Assembly: GCF_009762775.1 (NCBI RefSeq)
Contig: NZ_CP046401.1
Location: 4,984,001-5,048,000 of the forward strand
Length of the DNA: 64,000 nt
Source of the DNA: Maribellus comscasis
Lineage (GTDB): Bacteria; Bacteroidota; Bacteroidia; Bacteroidales; Prolixibacteraceae
Direction of reading: 5' to 3'
Numbering within the stretch: the stretch's first letter is position 1; each line of letters begins with the position of its first letter. Below are positions 8,638-18,075 of this stretch, piece after piece. Below the pieces are notes generated by a model, which worked only from the letters and a program-made list of their open reading frames with translations, ran no database searches and was not told where the DNA came from. The position numbers and the translations under genes were made by a program.

Positions 8638-9669
8638 ATGAAGTACAGACAATTAGGAAAATCAGGATTAATGGTATCCGAACTTTGCTTAGGAGCCATG
8701 AGTTTTGGCGGTGATGGCTACTGGAAAGTAGTAGGTGCGTTGGATTATCCAAGCAGTAAAAAATTAGTGGATATGGCTCTTGATGCCGGCGTTAACTTTT
8801 TTGACACGGCAGATGTTTATTCACACGGTCAATCCGAAGAAATCCTTGGGAAAGCCATTAAAGAGAAACGCAATGAAATTGTGCTTGCCACCAAAGTAAG
8901 GGGTCGGATGAGCAAGGATATCAACGATGTTGGCTTGTCGCGCAAACACATCATCGATAGCTGTAACCAGAGCTTAAGACGATTGGGTACCGACTACATC
9001 GACCTTTATGTGATGCACAGTTTTGATCCGATTACCCCGCTTGAAGAAACTTTGGGAGCTTTATCGGATTTGGTTCATCAGGGAAAAGTGAGGTACATCG
9101 GCGCGAGTAATTTCACGGCATGGCAGTTGATGAAAGCATTGGCCGTATCGAAAGAAAATCATTTTGAAAAATTTGTTTCGCTGCAAGCTATTTATTCGCT
9201 TATTTCGAGAGATGTAGAATATGAATTGGTTCCTTTGCTCCGGGATCAGGGTCTGGGATTAACGCCATGGTCGCCGCTGGGAGGTGGTTTCTTGTCAGGA
9301 AAATACCGGAAAGACAAACCCATGCCCGAAGATTCCAGAAGGACCAATGAACAACAAAACTTTATCCCGATAGATTTGGATAAAGGCTATGCTATTGTTG
9401 ATGCCCTGGAAGAAATTGCCAACAACCACAAAGCCAGCATTTCGCAGGCCGCATTAAATTATCTGCTCCGAAAACCAGCGGTTTCGTCTGTTTTAATTGG
9501 CGCCACCAAACCGCATCAATTGGAAGACAACCTGAAAGCTACAAACTGGGAAATGAGCCCAGAGGAAGTAAGCCGATTGGATGAACTGAGCAAATTAAAC
9601 CCAATTTATCCGCATTGGATGCTCCAATTTACCTATATGGACAGAACAAGTGTTGAAAATTTCTTTTAA
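8638..9669 (+). CDS. Aldo/keto reductase
   Basis: 343 residues. The signature is clear: MKYRQLGKSGLMVSELCLG, then FFDTADVYSHGQSEE with the catalytic Asp and Tyr, VLATKVRG with the Lys, and YIDLYVMHSFD with the His. The C-terminal SVLIGATKPHQLEDNL binds the cofactor phosphate. It resembles the YajO/PhdJ-type group that reduces aldehydes and ketones with NADPH in the cytosol. Forty-two bases of A-rich DNA separate it from the LLM gene. Confidence 0.92.
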   Translation: MKYRQLGKSGLMVSELCLGAMSFGGDGYWKVVGALDYPSSKKLVDMALDAGVNFFDTADVYSHGQSEEILGKAIKEKRNEIVLATKVRGRMSKDINDVGLSRKHIIDSCNQSLRRLGTDYIDLYVMHSFDPITPLEETLGALSDLVHQGKVRYIGASNFTAWQLMKALAVSKENHFEKFVSLQAIYSLISRDVEYELVPLLRDQGLGLTPWSPLGGGFLSGKYRKDKPMPEDSRRTNEQQNFIPIDLDKGYAIVDALEEIANNHKASISQAALNYLLRKPAVSSVLIGATKPHQLEDNLKATNWEMSPEEVSRLDELSKLNPIYPHWMLQFTYMDRTSVENFF

Positions 9670-9741
9670 TAAATTAAAGCAAATCATTGATTAACTGCTC
9701 AGTATATGTTGCCGGAGCGCTTAATAGCAAAATTTGAACAG

Positions 9742-10704
9742 ATGAAGATATTGGTAACTTTTAGAACAATGAACGGGCAAAGGACCTTGCTGGAAATTTG
9801 CTTTGACAAAGATGCAGAAATTATCTTTATGGAAGATTATCCCGCTGACATGCGGGGTAACCTTCTATCTGATACAGATATTATATTATCGTGGAATCCG
9901 GAACAAGAAGGACTTTTTAGCGCCGGAATAACGTCTGAAAGGGTGAAGTTTATTCAACTGCTATCTGCCGGTTACGATCATATTAATTTAGAATCGTTCC
10001 CCAAAGAAATAAAAATCGCCGCCAACCAGGGAGCTTATGCTTCCCCCATGGCAGAACATGCTGCTGCCATGATGCTTGCCTTATCCAAAAGGTTATTTGT
10101 TTATCACAATCAGTTGGCCGAAGAAAAATTTAATCAACTAAAGAGTTTTACAAAATCGGTGAATAATGCGGTACTTGGGATTATTGGTTTTGGCTCAATT
10201 GGAAAAGCTACCTCTCGATTGATGAATCCTTTCGGCGTAAGGATTCTTGCATTAAATAAAACAGGCAAGACCGATGAAGAGGTTGAGTTTATCGGAACTT
10301 TGAAAGACCTGGACTATGTGCTTAAAAATTGTGATATTCTTTTAATTGCCTGCCCGCTTAATGATGAAACAAACGGATTGATAAACAAACATAAACTGGA
10401 AATAATGAAAGATGATGCAGTATTGATAAATGTTGCAAGAGGACAGATATTAGATGAGCAGGACCTTTATGAACACCTTAAAAGTCATCCAAACTTTTAT
10501 GCCGGCATTGATGCCTGGTGGGTAGAACCGTTTAAATATGGCAAGTTCGTGATCAACTACCCTTTTTTCGAATTGCCAAATTTACTTGGTTCGCCGCATA
10601 ATTCGGCCATGGTTGATGATGCAATCCTAAAAGGAACTGAAAAGGCAGCCAAAAATGTGATAAGGTTTATTAATAATGAAAAAATAGTGGGATTGATTAA
10701 TTAA
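9742..10704 (+). CDS. D-2-hydroxyacid dehydrogenase
   Basis: 320 residues from the ATG at 9742 (MKILVTFRTMNGQ); an in-frame ATG at 9706 adds 12 residues of less typical sequence. Rossmann motif GIIGFGSIGKA, then INVARGQILDEQDL with the catalytic Arg, and GSPHNSA with the catalytic His. The family interconverts 2-hydroxy and 2-keto acids with NAD(P)H. Gly-Ser-Pro-His in place of the usual T-P-H context is a small variation. It belongs to the redox run; the specific acid cannot be inferred. Confidence 0.85.
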   Translation: MKILVTFRTMNGQRTLLEICFDKDAEIIFMEDYPADMRGNLLSDTDIILSWNPEQEGLFSAGITSERVKFIQLLSAGYDHINLESFPKEIKIAANQGAYASPMAEHAAAMMLALSKRLFVYHNQLAEEKFNQLKSFTKSVNNAVLGIIGFGSIGKATSRLMNPFGVRILALNKTGKTDEEVEFIGTLKDLDYVLKNCDILLIACPLNDETNGLINKHKLEIMKDDAVLINVARGQILDEQDLYEHLKSHPNFYAGIDAWWVEPFKYGKFVINYPFFELPNLLGSPHNSAMVDDAILKGTEKAAKNVIRFINNEKIVGLIN

Positions 10705-10829
10705 TCCCATAGAGTGTAATTTTAAAAGGAAATAAAATGAAACGAATATGAGGAAATCTTTTTTACACAGAGGAATAATTATTTGGGAGCCCATCTGGAT
10801 CTGTCAATTAAAAAACAAATTATAAACAC

Positions 10830-11279
10830 ATGAAGATCCCGGATGAATTTCAACATTTGACACCTTATAACATGAATTCCTATACCGATTCGTTTGTTTC
10901 TGGTAAGCAACAGAAATACATCGAGTTACAATACTATCGTGATGAGAATTCGTTAAAATTTTACGCCAGAGTTTTATTTCATGTTGAAACACAAGGAGCT
11001 CCGGGAATTGTTCATGGTGGCGCCATTGCATCTGTATTGGATGAAACAATGGGAGCGGTATCTTTTTTGAACAAAATGCCTGCTGTTACTGCCAGCTTAA
11101 CTGTAAATTATCACAGACCTTTACCTGTCGAAAAAACTGTATATATTATTACTCAAGTCGAAAAAACGGAAGGTAGGAAAATTTACATAATTGGGAAAAT
11201 GGTTGATAAAAACCAGAGGCTTTTTGCCGACTCAAAGGGAATTTTTGTGAAAGTACCGAATGAAAGAATCGGTTTATAA
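10830..11279 (+). CDS. PaaI-type hotdog thioesterase
   Basis: 149 residues with the PaaI hotdog core APGIVHGGAIASVLDETMG (HGG catalytic loop and the acidic residue of the helix), then a beta strand pair TASLTVNYHRPLPVEKTVYI. Members hydrolyse acyl- or aryl-CoA thioesters as tetramers. A 125-bp gap with no recognised gene separates it from the dehydrogenase upstream, so a separate promoter is possible, though no strong -7 box was found. Confidence 0.85.
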   Translation: MKIPDEFQHLTPYNMNSYTDSFVSGKQQKYIELQYYRDENSLKFYARVLFHVETQGAPGIVHGGAIASVLDETMGAVSFLNKMPAVTASLTVNYHRPLPVEKTVYIITQVEKTEGRKIYIIGKMVDKNQRLFADSKGIFVKVPNERIGL

Positions 11280-11303
11280 ACTAACAATTTAAAATAGCAA
11301 GTT

Positions 11304-11861
11304 ATGATCAAAATTGGAATTATCACAGGTAGTACCCGTCCGGGACGCAACGCTGAACAAGTTGCTAAATGGGTATATGATTTTGCATCAAAAAGAAATG
11401 ATGCAGAATATGAATTAGTTGACCTTAAAGACTACAATTTACCTTTGCTTGATGAAGCTTATCCGGCTTCCTTTGGCCAATATTCGAATGAACATACAAA
11501 AGCCTGGGCAGAAAAAATTAAATCGCTCGATGCTTTTATATTTGTCAACGGAGAATATAACCACTCGATACCCGGCGCCTTAAAAAATGCATTGGACTAT
11601 TTGTATGCTGAATGGAACAATAAAGCGGCCGGTTTTGTAAGTTATGGTTCTGCAGGTGGTGCAAGAGCAGTGGAGCACCTTCGGCTGGTTTTGAGTGAAT
11701 TACAAGTAGCTCATGTTCGCAATCAAGTATTGCTGTCGTTGTTTACCGATTTCGAAAACTTTAGTGTTTTTAAACCTGTACCAATACATTCTGACAACTT
11801 AAAAACAATGTTAGACCAATTGAATAGCTGGGGAAATGCTTTAAAAACACTAAGAAAATAA
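11304..11861 (+). CDS. NADPH-dependent FMN reductase
   Basis: 185 residues with a flavodoxin-like fold: IGIITGSTRPGRNAEQVAKW (phosphate-binding loop GSTRPGR) and NGEYNHSIPGALKNALDYLY, the standard FMN_red motif, then VSYGSAGGARAVEHLR. It would transfer electrons from NAD(P)H to FMN, quinones or azo compounds. It may feed the luciferase-like monooxygenase in the same run (inference). Confidence 0.9.
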   Translation: MIKIGIITGSTRPGRNAEQVAKWVYDFASKRNDAEYELVDLKDYNLPLLDEAYPASFGQYSNEHTKAWAEKIKSLDAFIFVNGEYNHSIPGALKNALDYLYAEWNNKAAGFVSYGSAGGARAVEHLRLVLSELQVAHVRNQVLLSLFTDFENFSVFKPVPIHSDNLKTMLDQLNSWGNALKTLRK

Positions 11862-11871
11862 TTACAGATTT

Positions 11872-12681
11872 ATGAAAAATATGCCTGTATATTTCATCCC
11901 TCACGGTGGTGGCCCATGGCATGTGATGGACGATGCTATGGGTGACCCGGTGGGATATAGAGGTTTAAGAACGTATCTTACGGAATTAGGGCAGAAGTAT
12001 CGTCCGAAAATTAAAGCCATACTTGTTGTTTCAGCGCACTGGGAAGAAAATGTGCCCACCATACATTTTGGACAAAATCCTCCGATGTATTATGATTATT
12101 ACGGCTTCCCGGAGTTTACCTATCATTTGGAATGGAATGTACCGGGGCATCCGCAATTGGCAGAAAAAGTGGAAACTCTTTTGAATAATGCCGGATTTAA
12201 AACAAAGCGGGAATACAAACGTGGTTTTGACCATGGAACCTTTGTGCCATTAATGATTGCCTTCCCGGAAGCCAAAATTCCTATTGTACAACTATCTTTG
12301 GTTCATTCGCTTGACCCGGCAACACATTTGGCAATGGGTAAAGCTCTCGAACCATTACGCGAACAGGATGTACTGATTATTGGTTCGGGAATGAGCTATC
12401 ATAATATGCGTGGTTTTATGTCGGGAAGTTCATCCGCAGCCAATGATTCAAAACTATTTGATGATTGGCTGACAGCTACAGTAGAAAAAAGCGACCCGGA
12501 TAAACGCAATGAATCGCTGGTTAACTGGGAAAAAGCGCCCGGGGCAAAGAGTAGCCATCCGCGCAGCGAACATCTGATTCCGCTGTTCGTGGCAGCCGGT
12601 GCAGCCGGAAACGATGCAGGAACAAGAGATTATGCGGGAACAATAATGGAAGTTAATGTTTCGGGCTATAAATTCGGATAA
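11872..12681 (+). CDS. DODA-type extradiol ring-opening dioxygenase
   Basis: 269 residues of the LigB/YgiD superfamily. Metal ligands are visible: His11 in FIPHGGGPW, His56 in VSAHWEE, and a downstream His121 in RGFDHGTFVPL. These enzymes bind Fe(II) or Zn and cleave catechols such as 4,5-DOPA. It starts 11 nt after the FMN reductase, so co-transcription is likely and supports aromatic or quinone metabolism as the theme. The natural substrate is unknown. Confidence 0.88.
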   Translation: MKNMPVYFIPHGGGPWHVMDDAMGDPVGYRGLRTYLTELGQKYRPKIKAILVVSAHWEENVPTIHFGQNPPMYYDYYGFPEFTYHLEWNVPGHPQLAEKVETLLNNAGFKTKREYKRGFDHGTFVPLMIAFPEAKIPIVQLSLVHSLDPATHLAMGKALEPLREQDVLIIGSGMSYHNMRGFMSGSSSAANDSKLFDDWLTATVEKSDPDKRNESLVNWEKAPGAKSSHPRSEHLIPLFVAAGAAGNDAGTRDYAGTIMEVNVSGYKFG

Positions 12682-12713
12682 CCCAATGGTATTAATATTA
12701 AAAAACAAAAATC

Positions 12714-13304
12714 ATGAAATCAATAGTAACAATCTATTCCGACAATATTTGTCCGTTTTGCACTATCGGAGCCAAACGTTTAAGAATATTGCAAAACGAA
12801 TTGGATTTTGATGTGCATTGGCGCCCTTTTGAAATACACCCCGATACGCCAAAAGAAGGTAAGTTGACAGCTGAATATTTTAAGAACCACGATGCGGGGC
12901 AAATGAAGCAATACATTGAAAACTTCGGGAAAGATGTTGGAATGAAATTAAATGGCAAATTGCTGGCAAACTCAAAGCTAAGCCTTGCAGCCAACAACTT
13001 TGCCAGAGAGAAAGGCAAATTCCCTGAATTTCATGAAGCCGTGTTCAAAGCAAATTTTGAGGACGGCAAAAATATTGGCGAAATCACTGTTTTATTGGAT
13101 CTTGCTGAAGGAGTAGGAATAGATACTCAGGAGTTGAAAACATACCTTGAAGACGAAGCCAACCTGAAGAAGGTGGACGAAAGTTCAAAAGAAGCACAAA
13201 TGCTGGGAATTACTGGTGTACCAACTTTTATCTTAAACAATAAAGTACTGGTTGGGGCCCAGCCCATTGAAGTAATTCGGGAATTCATTCAGAATAATAG
13301 TTGA
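12714..13304 (+). CDS. FrnE-like DsbA family oxidoreductase
   Basis: 196 residues, no signal peptide, so cytoplasmic, unlike periplasmic DsbA. CPFC active site at residues 13-16 (DNICPFCTIG), an all-helical insert in the middle, and the cis-Pro loop GITGVPTFI near the C terminus. FrnE/2-hydroxychromene-isomerase-like members act as disulfide oxidoreductases or isomerases in polyketide and stress pathways. Same strand and short gaps as its neighbours. Confidence 0.88.
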   Translation: MKSIVTIYSDNICPFCTIGAKRLRILQNELDFDVHWRPFEIHPDTPKEGKLTAEYFKNHDAGQMKQYIENFGKDVGMKLNGKLLANSKLSLAANNFAREKGKFPEFHEAVFKANFEDGKNIGEITVLLDLAEGVGIDTQELKTYLEDEANLKKVDESSKEAQMLGITGVPTFILNNKVLVGAQPIEVIREFIQNNS

Positions 13305-13334
13305 CAATTTAGAAACACTTTAAAATTTACATAG

Positions 13335-14207
13335 ATGGAAATTTTAATAACAGGTTCAACCGGACACTTAGGAGGTGCAACCATTGATTTTTTAATCAAA
13401 AAAATTCCAGCAAATAGTATCGCGGCTTTGGCCCGCAACAGCGAAAAGGCAAAAACCTTAGCAGAAAAAGGGGTTGATGTACGAATTGGCAATTACGATG
13501 ACTACCAATCCCTGGTAAAAGCTTTTCAGGGAATTGATAAACTTTTACTTATTTCAGCCAGTGAGCTAATCAACCGTTCAGCGCAGCATATCAACGCCAT
13601 TAATGCCGCTAAAGAAGCCGGTGTGAAGCACATTGTTTATACCAGTTTTATCCGCCAGAAAGACGATCCAAATTCCGCATTGTGGTTTATTGCCAAAGAC
13701 CATGTGGAAACAGAAAAACATTTAGTACAGACAGGGATTCCATATACGTTGTTTAAAAATGGCTTTTACATGGATATGGTTACTGATTTTATCGGAACCA
13801 ACGTGTTGGAAACCCAAACTATTTTTCTACCAGCAGGCAAAGGAAAAGTAAACTTTGCCCTGCGAAATGAAATAGCAGAAGCCCTTGCCAATGTGCTTAC
13901 AACCGAAGAGCACGGAAATAAATCGTACAATATTGGCGGTGAAACAACCGTTTCGTTTCGCGAAATAGCCGATTGTCTTACTGAAATTTCAGGAAAGAAA
14001 ATTAGCTATATCTCGCCCGATGTGGAAACTTATAAGCAGGAATTATCAAAACATAATATGCCTGAGCAGGCAGTTAATATGGTTGCCGCTTTTGCAGTTG
14101 CCTTTAGCGAAAATGCAATGGATGTTCCAAGTAAAGATCTTAATAATTTATTAGGACGAAATGCAACCGATGTTAAAACCTTCCTATCAGAAACTTTCAA
14201 AAAATAG
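13335..14207 (+). CDS. NmrA-like / quinone oxidoreductase 2-like SDR
   Basis: 290 residues: ILITGSTGHLGGATIDFL is the atypical-SDR dinucleotide loop, IDKLLLISASE and VKHIVYTSFIRQ follow, and YNIGGETTVSFREIAD is the C-terminal substrate domain. It resembles E. coli QorB, an NADPH-binding quinone reductase of the NmrA family, which lacks the usual Tyr-xxx-Lys. A role in quinone or redox sensing fits the surroundings. Confidence 0.85.
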   Translation: MEILITGSTGHLGGATIDFLIKKIPANSIAALARNSEKAKTLAEKGVDVRIGNYDDYQSLVKAFQGIDKLLLISASELINRSAQHINAINAAKEAGVKHIVYTSFIRQKDDPNSALWFIAKDHVETEKHLVQTGIPYTLFKNGFYMDMVTDFIGTNVLETQTIFLPAGKGKVNFALRNEIAEALANVLTTEEHGNKSYNIGGETTVSFREIADCLTEISGKKISYISPDVETYKQELSKHNMPEQAVNMVAAFAVAFSENAMDVPSKDLNNLLGRNATDVKTFLSETFKK

Positions 14208-14229
14208 TTATAACCCATTAAATTTAAAA

Positions 14230-14592
14230 ATGATGAGTACTAAAGAAATTTCAAAAACAAGAAAAATAGCCGCATGGGTAATTGCAGGCTCATTAACAGC
14301 ACTCTATTTATTTAGTGCAAGTGGAAAATTATTCCTTCATCCCGAACAAATGGAACAAATGCATTTAGCCGATTGGCGAATTATTATTGCCCTTGGTGAA
14401 ATTGTATCTGCCTTGTTGTTCTTGTTTCCAAAAACAAATAAAGTTGGAACTTTGCTATTGAGTTCTTACATGGGAGGCGCTATTATTATTCACATGACAG
14501 GTGGTATTGGTATTGTAATGCCCGTGGTTGTTCTAATGTTTGTATGGGTAGGGTTCTATTTAAGAAATCCCAAATTTTTTAAACTAAAATAA
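14230..14592 (+). CDS. DoxX family membrane protein
   Basis: 120 residues from ATGATG at 14230; a longer in-frame start at 14161 would overlap the upstream gene by 47 nt and is less likely. Four hydrophobic helices are visible (AAWVIAGSLTALYLFSAS, IIIALGEIVSALLFLFP, VGTLLLSSYMGGAIIIH, MPVVVLMFVWVGFYL). The Pfam DoxX-like group includes proteins tied to thiosulfate:quinone chemistry and oxidative stress. It probably works at the inner membrane with the redox enzymes encoded upstream. Confidence 0.8.
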   Translation: MMSTKEISKTRKIAAWVIAGSLTALYLFSASGKLFLHPEQMEQMHLADWRIIIALGEIVSALLFLFPKTNKVGTLLLSSYMGGAIIIHMTGGIGIVMPVVVLMFVWVGFYLRNPKFFKLK

Positions 14593-14594
14593 AA

Positions 14595-15053
14595 ATGTCT
14601 ATCGAAGAAGAAATTAATGGAAGGTTTCGGAATGAATACCACAAGGGACTTATCAATTTGATCTATACTGTCAAATTGTTAAGTTATGAGTTTCATAAAT
14701 CCCTTAAAGCACGCGGCCTTGCCGAACAGCAGTATAACGTTTTAAGAATACTTCGTGGTTTTCGTTCCCAGGCACCTCTTTCTATTGGTTTTATAAAACA
14801 GCGAATGCTTGACAAAGATTCGGATGTAAGCCGAATTGTTGACAGACTTTTTGAAAAAGGATTGATTAGCCGGAAGGAAAATCCGGACGACAGGCGGCAA
14901 AAATCTGTCGAAATTACAACAAATGGCATGGAATTATTGGATAAGATGCTCAGTTGTGAACAGAAAGCAGATACTTTATTGAAAAATTTATCTATAGACG
15001 AAGTTCAACAATTGAACTACTTGCTAGATAAAATAAGAGAGAAGAAAGAATAA
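14595..15053 (+). CDS. MarR family transcriptional regulator
   Basis: 152 residues with a winged helix: recognition region near DKDSDVSRIVDRLFEKGLI, followed by the wing RKENPDDRRQKSVEIT and a C-terminal dimerisation helix. MarR proteins repress neighbouring genes until they bind phenolics, quinones or oxidants. It starts 2 nt after the DoxX gene, so it is the last gene of the redox run and probably controls it. Confidence 0.9.
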   Translation: MSIEEEINGRFRNEYHKGLINLIYTVKLLSYEFHKSLKARGLAEQQYNVLRILRGFRSQAPLSIGFIKQRMLDKDSDVSRIVDRLFEKGLISRKENPDDRRQKSVEITTNGMELLDKMLSCEQKADTLLKNLSIDEVQQLNYLLDKIREKKE

Positions 15054-15097
15054 TGCACATGCAAAAAAAAGTAAAATAATGATTATCGAATACATGC

Positions 15098-15820
15098 ATG
15101 AAGACTAAATTCTTTATAAAAAGGAAAAGCCAATTAACCAATATCGGATTACTTCGATATTGTCTTGTTGTGACGTCTAAATTCAATAAACAAGGTTACA
15201 AGACGATAAGTCACTTTTTGTGCCTGGTACTTGGCATTCTTCTTTTTACCCCTGTTTCGGCTGAACCCAATGAATTAACCACAAAGTACAGCATGCACCT
15301 ATTAGGTGCAAATATTGGTGAGTTTTCTGTCAGGCAAACAGGCGAGAGTGGAAATGTAAGTGTTGAAGCGATAACGGATGTGAATGTAAATCTACTTATT
15401 TCCTATCGTGTAAAGTATATTCAGCATACCGTTTATAATCAAGGTGTTTTGCAAAGTTCCCTCGTTGAAACATATAAAAACGGGAAGCTAAATTCGACTA
15501 CCTTCCTCAAACTTCAAAATAACTCTTACCAGCTTGTTGCTGATGGCGATACCACAATCATTAACGATTACATAACATACAGCGGGAGCCTGATTTATTT
15601 CAACGAACCAACAGAAATAAAAAAAATATACAAGGAGAGAAGTGCTGAAATGCAGCAAATAAACCCTGTAAGTGAGCATATCTATGTTATAAAAGATGAA
15701 AACGAAAAGGAGCTTAACAGGTATTTCTACGAAGGTGGAATATTACAGTACGCCCAAATGAAACATGCGATAGGTACCATAGAACTAAAAAGAATCACAA
15801 CAAACGAACTTAATGATTGA
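15098..15820 (+). CDS. Secreted protein, DUF6134-like
   Basis: 240 residues. A basic N terminus and hydrophobic segment (FLCLVLGILLFTPVSAE, residues ~40-56) look like a signal peptide; the ATG at 15098 may be too far upstream, as the signal begins about 35 residues in. The mature part is beta-rich (KYSMHLLGANIGEFSVRQ) and resembles DUF6134 proteins of Bacteroidota, whose function is unknown. It overlaps the TauE gene by 8 nt. Its presence at the head of a lipid cluster suggests an envelope role. Confidence 0.6.
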   Translation: MKTKFFIKRKSQLTNIGLLRYCLVVTSKFNKQGYKTISHFLCLVLGILLFTPVSAEPNELTTKYSMHLLGANIGEFSVRQTGESGNVSVEAITDVNVNLLISYRVKYIQHTVYNQGVLQSSLVETYKNGKLNSTTFLKLQNNSYQLVADGDTTIINDYITYSGSLIYFNEPTEIKKIYKERSAEMQQINPVSEHIYVIKDENEKELNRYFYEGGILQYAQMKHAIGTIELKRITTNELND

Positions 15821-16613
15821 ATTTTCGGAGATACAAAACATCTATTTCATATTACCGATACTGGGATTTATTATCGGTTTGTTCGGAACTATGGTTGGTG
15901 GTGGTGGTGGTTTTTTCTTTCTGCCAATTCTTACCCTACTGTTAAAAGTTCCGGCCCAAACAGCGGTTATTACTTCGCTGGCAGCTACTTTGCCCATTTG
16001 TATTGTTGGTTCATTGGGGCATTATAGTAAAAATAATATTGATTTTAAGGTAGCTGTACTTTTTATGGTAACCGGAATTATTGGGGCTTTTATTGGCGCA
16101 GAAATAACCAACAGGATTAGCGACCTGGCACTAAAAACGGCTTTTGGAGTTTATTCAATTTTGATTGCGCTTAACATGGTTTTTAGTGCCGGAAGAAAGA
16201 ATGTTGAAAGAGAAGGAGAAAAGACAAGAATATCACCAAGAAGTTTAAAAACATTTAAAGGTTCGTTTTTTGGAATGGCAGCAGGTTTAATAACCGGAAC
16301 ATTTGGGACCAGTGGCACAGCGCCGGTTCTTGCAGGATTGTTTTCAATGAAAATACCATTCAGGATGGTTATTGGCACATCGCTTCTTGTGGTACTAGTG
16401 AATACATTTTTTGCTGTAGGCGCTCATTTTATTGTGGGGAAAATAGATCTTACACTAGTTATTTTTCTTACAGCAGGCTCAACAATAGGTGCAATACTTG
16501 GTCCGCGCCTGCTTGTCAAAATTCAAATCGACAAATCGGAAAACAAAGCAAAATATGCCTATGCGATTATAATGGTCGCCATCGGTATATTAATGATTTT
16601 AGGAAGAAATTAG
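15813..16613 (+). CDS. TauE/SafE family anion permease
   Basis: 266 residues, about eight transmembrane helices arranged as two repeats. The glycine-rich loop GTMVGGGGGFFFLPIL in the first half and GLITGTFGTSGTAPVLAGL in the second are TauE/SafE hallmarks. Members export or import sulfite, sulfoacetate or other organic anions. It is translationally coupled to the preceding gene (8-nt overlap) and 4 nt ahead of the CdsA-like gene. Confidence 0.88.
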   Translation: MIEFSEIQNIYFILPILGFIIGLFGTMVGGGGGFFFLPILTLLLKVPAQTAVITSLAATLPICIVGSLGHYSKNNIDFKVAVLFMVTGIIGAFIGAEITNRISDLALKTAFGVYSILIALNMVFSAGRKNVEREGEKTRISPRSLKTFKGSFFGMAAGLITGTFGTSGTAPVLAGLFSMKIPFRMVIGTSLLVVLVNTFFAVGAHFIVGKIDLTLVIFLTAGSTIGAILGPRLLVKIQIDKSENKAKYAYAIIMVAIGILMILGRN

Positions 16614-16617
16614 TTTT

Positions 16618-17346
16618 ATGGAACGTTTGATTTACAGTATTATACTGGCCTATTTTATTTTGGGTGGAATTGGTTTTTACCTGATTAACAGGAATAAAGC
16701 TCCCGAAATTGCACGTAAGAGTTACACGAAATTTGGTGTTTACTTTATTATCATCAACGTCCTGTTTTTTAGTATTGTTATCGATGGTCTGGCATTCAGG
16801 TATCTTTCTGTACTGATTATCGTGACAGGTCTCTGCGAACTGGCAAAACTTTTCAGGACAGGAGGCTTTAAACAAAGCACGGTTTTTGGTTCCTCCCTGC
16901 TGGTGTATGCAATATTAGCAATAGGTTTTTACCTTTTTAGTGGCTTTGAAAAGGAATTAGTCCTGTTTTCATTTCTGATAGTCTCCATATTCGACAGTTT
17001 TAGCCAGATAAGCGGACAACTTTTCGGAAAAACCAAAATAATGCCGAATATTAGCCCAAATAAAACATTGGGTGGCTTAATTGGAGGAACTTTAATTTCA
17101 TTGATAAGTGCGTTATTATTAAAAAGTCTTTTTAGAGGAACAATTCCTCAATTATTCCTATTTACCATAGGAACAGTGGTTTTTGCATTCGCCGGCGATG
17201 TTTTGGCATCGCTTTATAAAAGAAAATTCAAGGTAAAAGATTACAGCAATCTGATTCCCGGGCACGGCGGCTTTCTCGACAGGTTCGACAGTCTTATTGC
17301 AGGAGGTGCCTGGGCAGCATTTGCTGTTCATATTTTAGAAATTTAA
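16618..17346 (+). CDS. Phosphatidate cytidylyltransferase (CdsA-like)
   Basis: 242 residues, seven or so hydrophobic segments. The C-terminal signature is present: LIPGHGGFLDRFDSLIAGG contains the conserved D-R-x-D core of CDP-diglyceride synthases, preceded by FAGDVLASLYKRKFKVKD. It would make CDP-diacylglycerol from phosphatidate and CTP at the inner membrane. It is shorter than E. coli CdsA (about 285). As a cluster member it is probably a paralogue with a dedicated role; a housekeeping copy is expected elsewhere. Confidence 0.85.
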   Translation: MERLIYSIILAYFILGGIGFYLINRNKAPEIARKSYTKFGVYFIIINVLFFSIVIDGLAFRYLSVLIIVTGLCELAKLFRTGGFKQSTVFGSSLLVYAILAIGFYLFSGFEKELVLFSFLIVSIFDSFSQISGQLFGKTKIMPNISPNKTLGGLIGGTLISLISALLLKSLFRGTIPQLFLFTIGTVVFAFAGDVLASLYKRKFKVKDYSNLIPGHGGFLDRFDSLIAGGAWAAFAVHILEI

Positions 17347-17359
17347 CAGAGATATTGTT

Positions 17360-18034
17360 ATGGGGAATATTATTGTATTGTCATTTGTTTATTTGATTGG
17401 GATTGGTTTGTTGTTGATTTTTAATGAGCTGGTTTATCGCAGACTTAACCCGACAGGAGAAATAACGCGCAAGTTTGCTCACTTCTCTTCTGTTCTGGCT
17501 ACGGTGCCATTTCCATATATTTTCCCTTCACACTGGTATATTCTGGTGCTGGCATTTTTGTTTGCTTTGGTATTGTTTATTACACGGAAGGGGAAATTGC
17601 TAAAGTCGATTCACGGCATTGAAAGAAAATCGATGGGTAGCTATTTATTACCCATAGCAATTTATCTTACATTTCTTTTTTCCGATTTACTGGATAATAA
17701 ATTCCTCTACATACTTCCCATGCTTATTCTGGCTGTAAGCGACCCGATGGCAGCCATTCTCGGAATCAATATAAAAGCTTACAATGGAAGAATTAAAGTA
17801 TTTGGGAAAAAATTAAATAAAACATGGCTGGGGTCGGGGGCATTTCTGGTTTCAAGTTTTGTAATCAGCATTATAGCGCTTTATTTTCATCGCGGGGTAT
17901 TCGATTTTGAAACATTCTGGCTGGCAATGCTGGTTGCTTTGGTAACCATGTTTGCTGAAATGATAAGCTGGCGCGGATCCGATAATCTCAGTATTCCCTT
18001 AAGTGCGCTACTTGTTTTGCTCTTGTTCCTTTAA
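17360..18034 (+). CDS. DGK1/SEC59/VTE5-like lipid kinase
   Basis: 224 residues, polytopic. RRLNPTGEITRKFAHFSS near the N terminus and LILAVSDPMAAILG in the second half match the CTP-dependent diacylglycerol, dolichol and phytol kinase group, which shares a fold with CdsA. It would phosphorylate a lipid alcohol, giving a substrate for the neighbouring cytidylyltransferase or phosphatidyltransferase. It starts 13 nt after the CdsA-like gene. The lipid is not known. Confidence 0.75.
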   Translation: MGNIIVLSFVYLIGIGLLLIFNELVYRRLNPTGEITRKFAHFSSVLATVPFPYIFPSHWYILVLAFLFALVLFITRKGKLLKSIHGIERKSMGSYLLPIAIYLTFLFSDLLDNKFLYILPMLILAVSDPMAAILGINIKAYNGRIKVFGKKLNKTWLGSGAFLVSSFVISIIALYFHRGVFDFETFWLAMLVALVTMFAEMISWRGSDNLSIPLSALLVLLLFL

Positions 18035-18075
18035 TACAAATAGGAAGAAAAAAATAGAAAATATAAAATTGAAAT

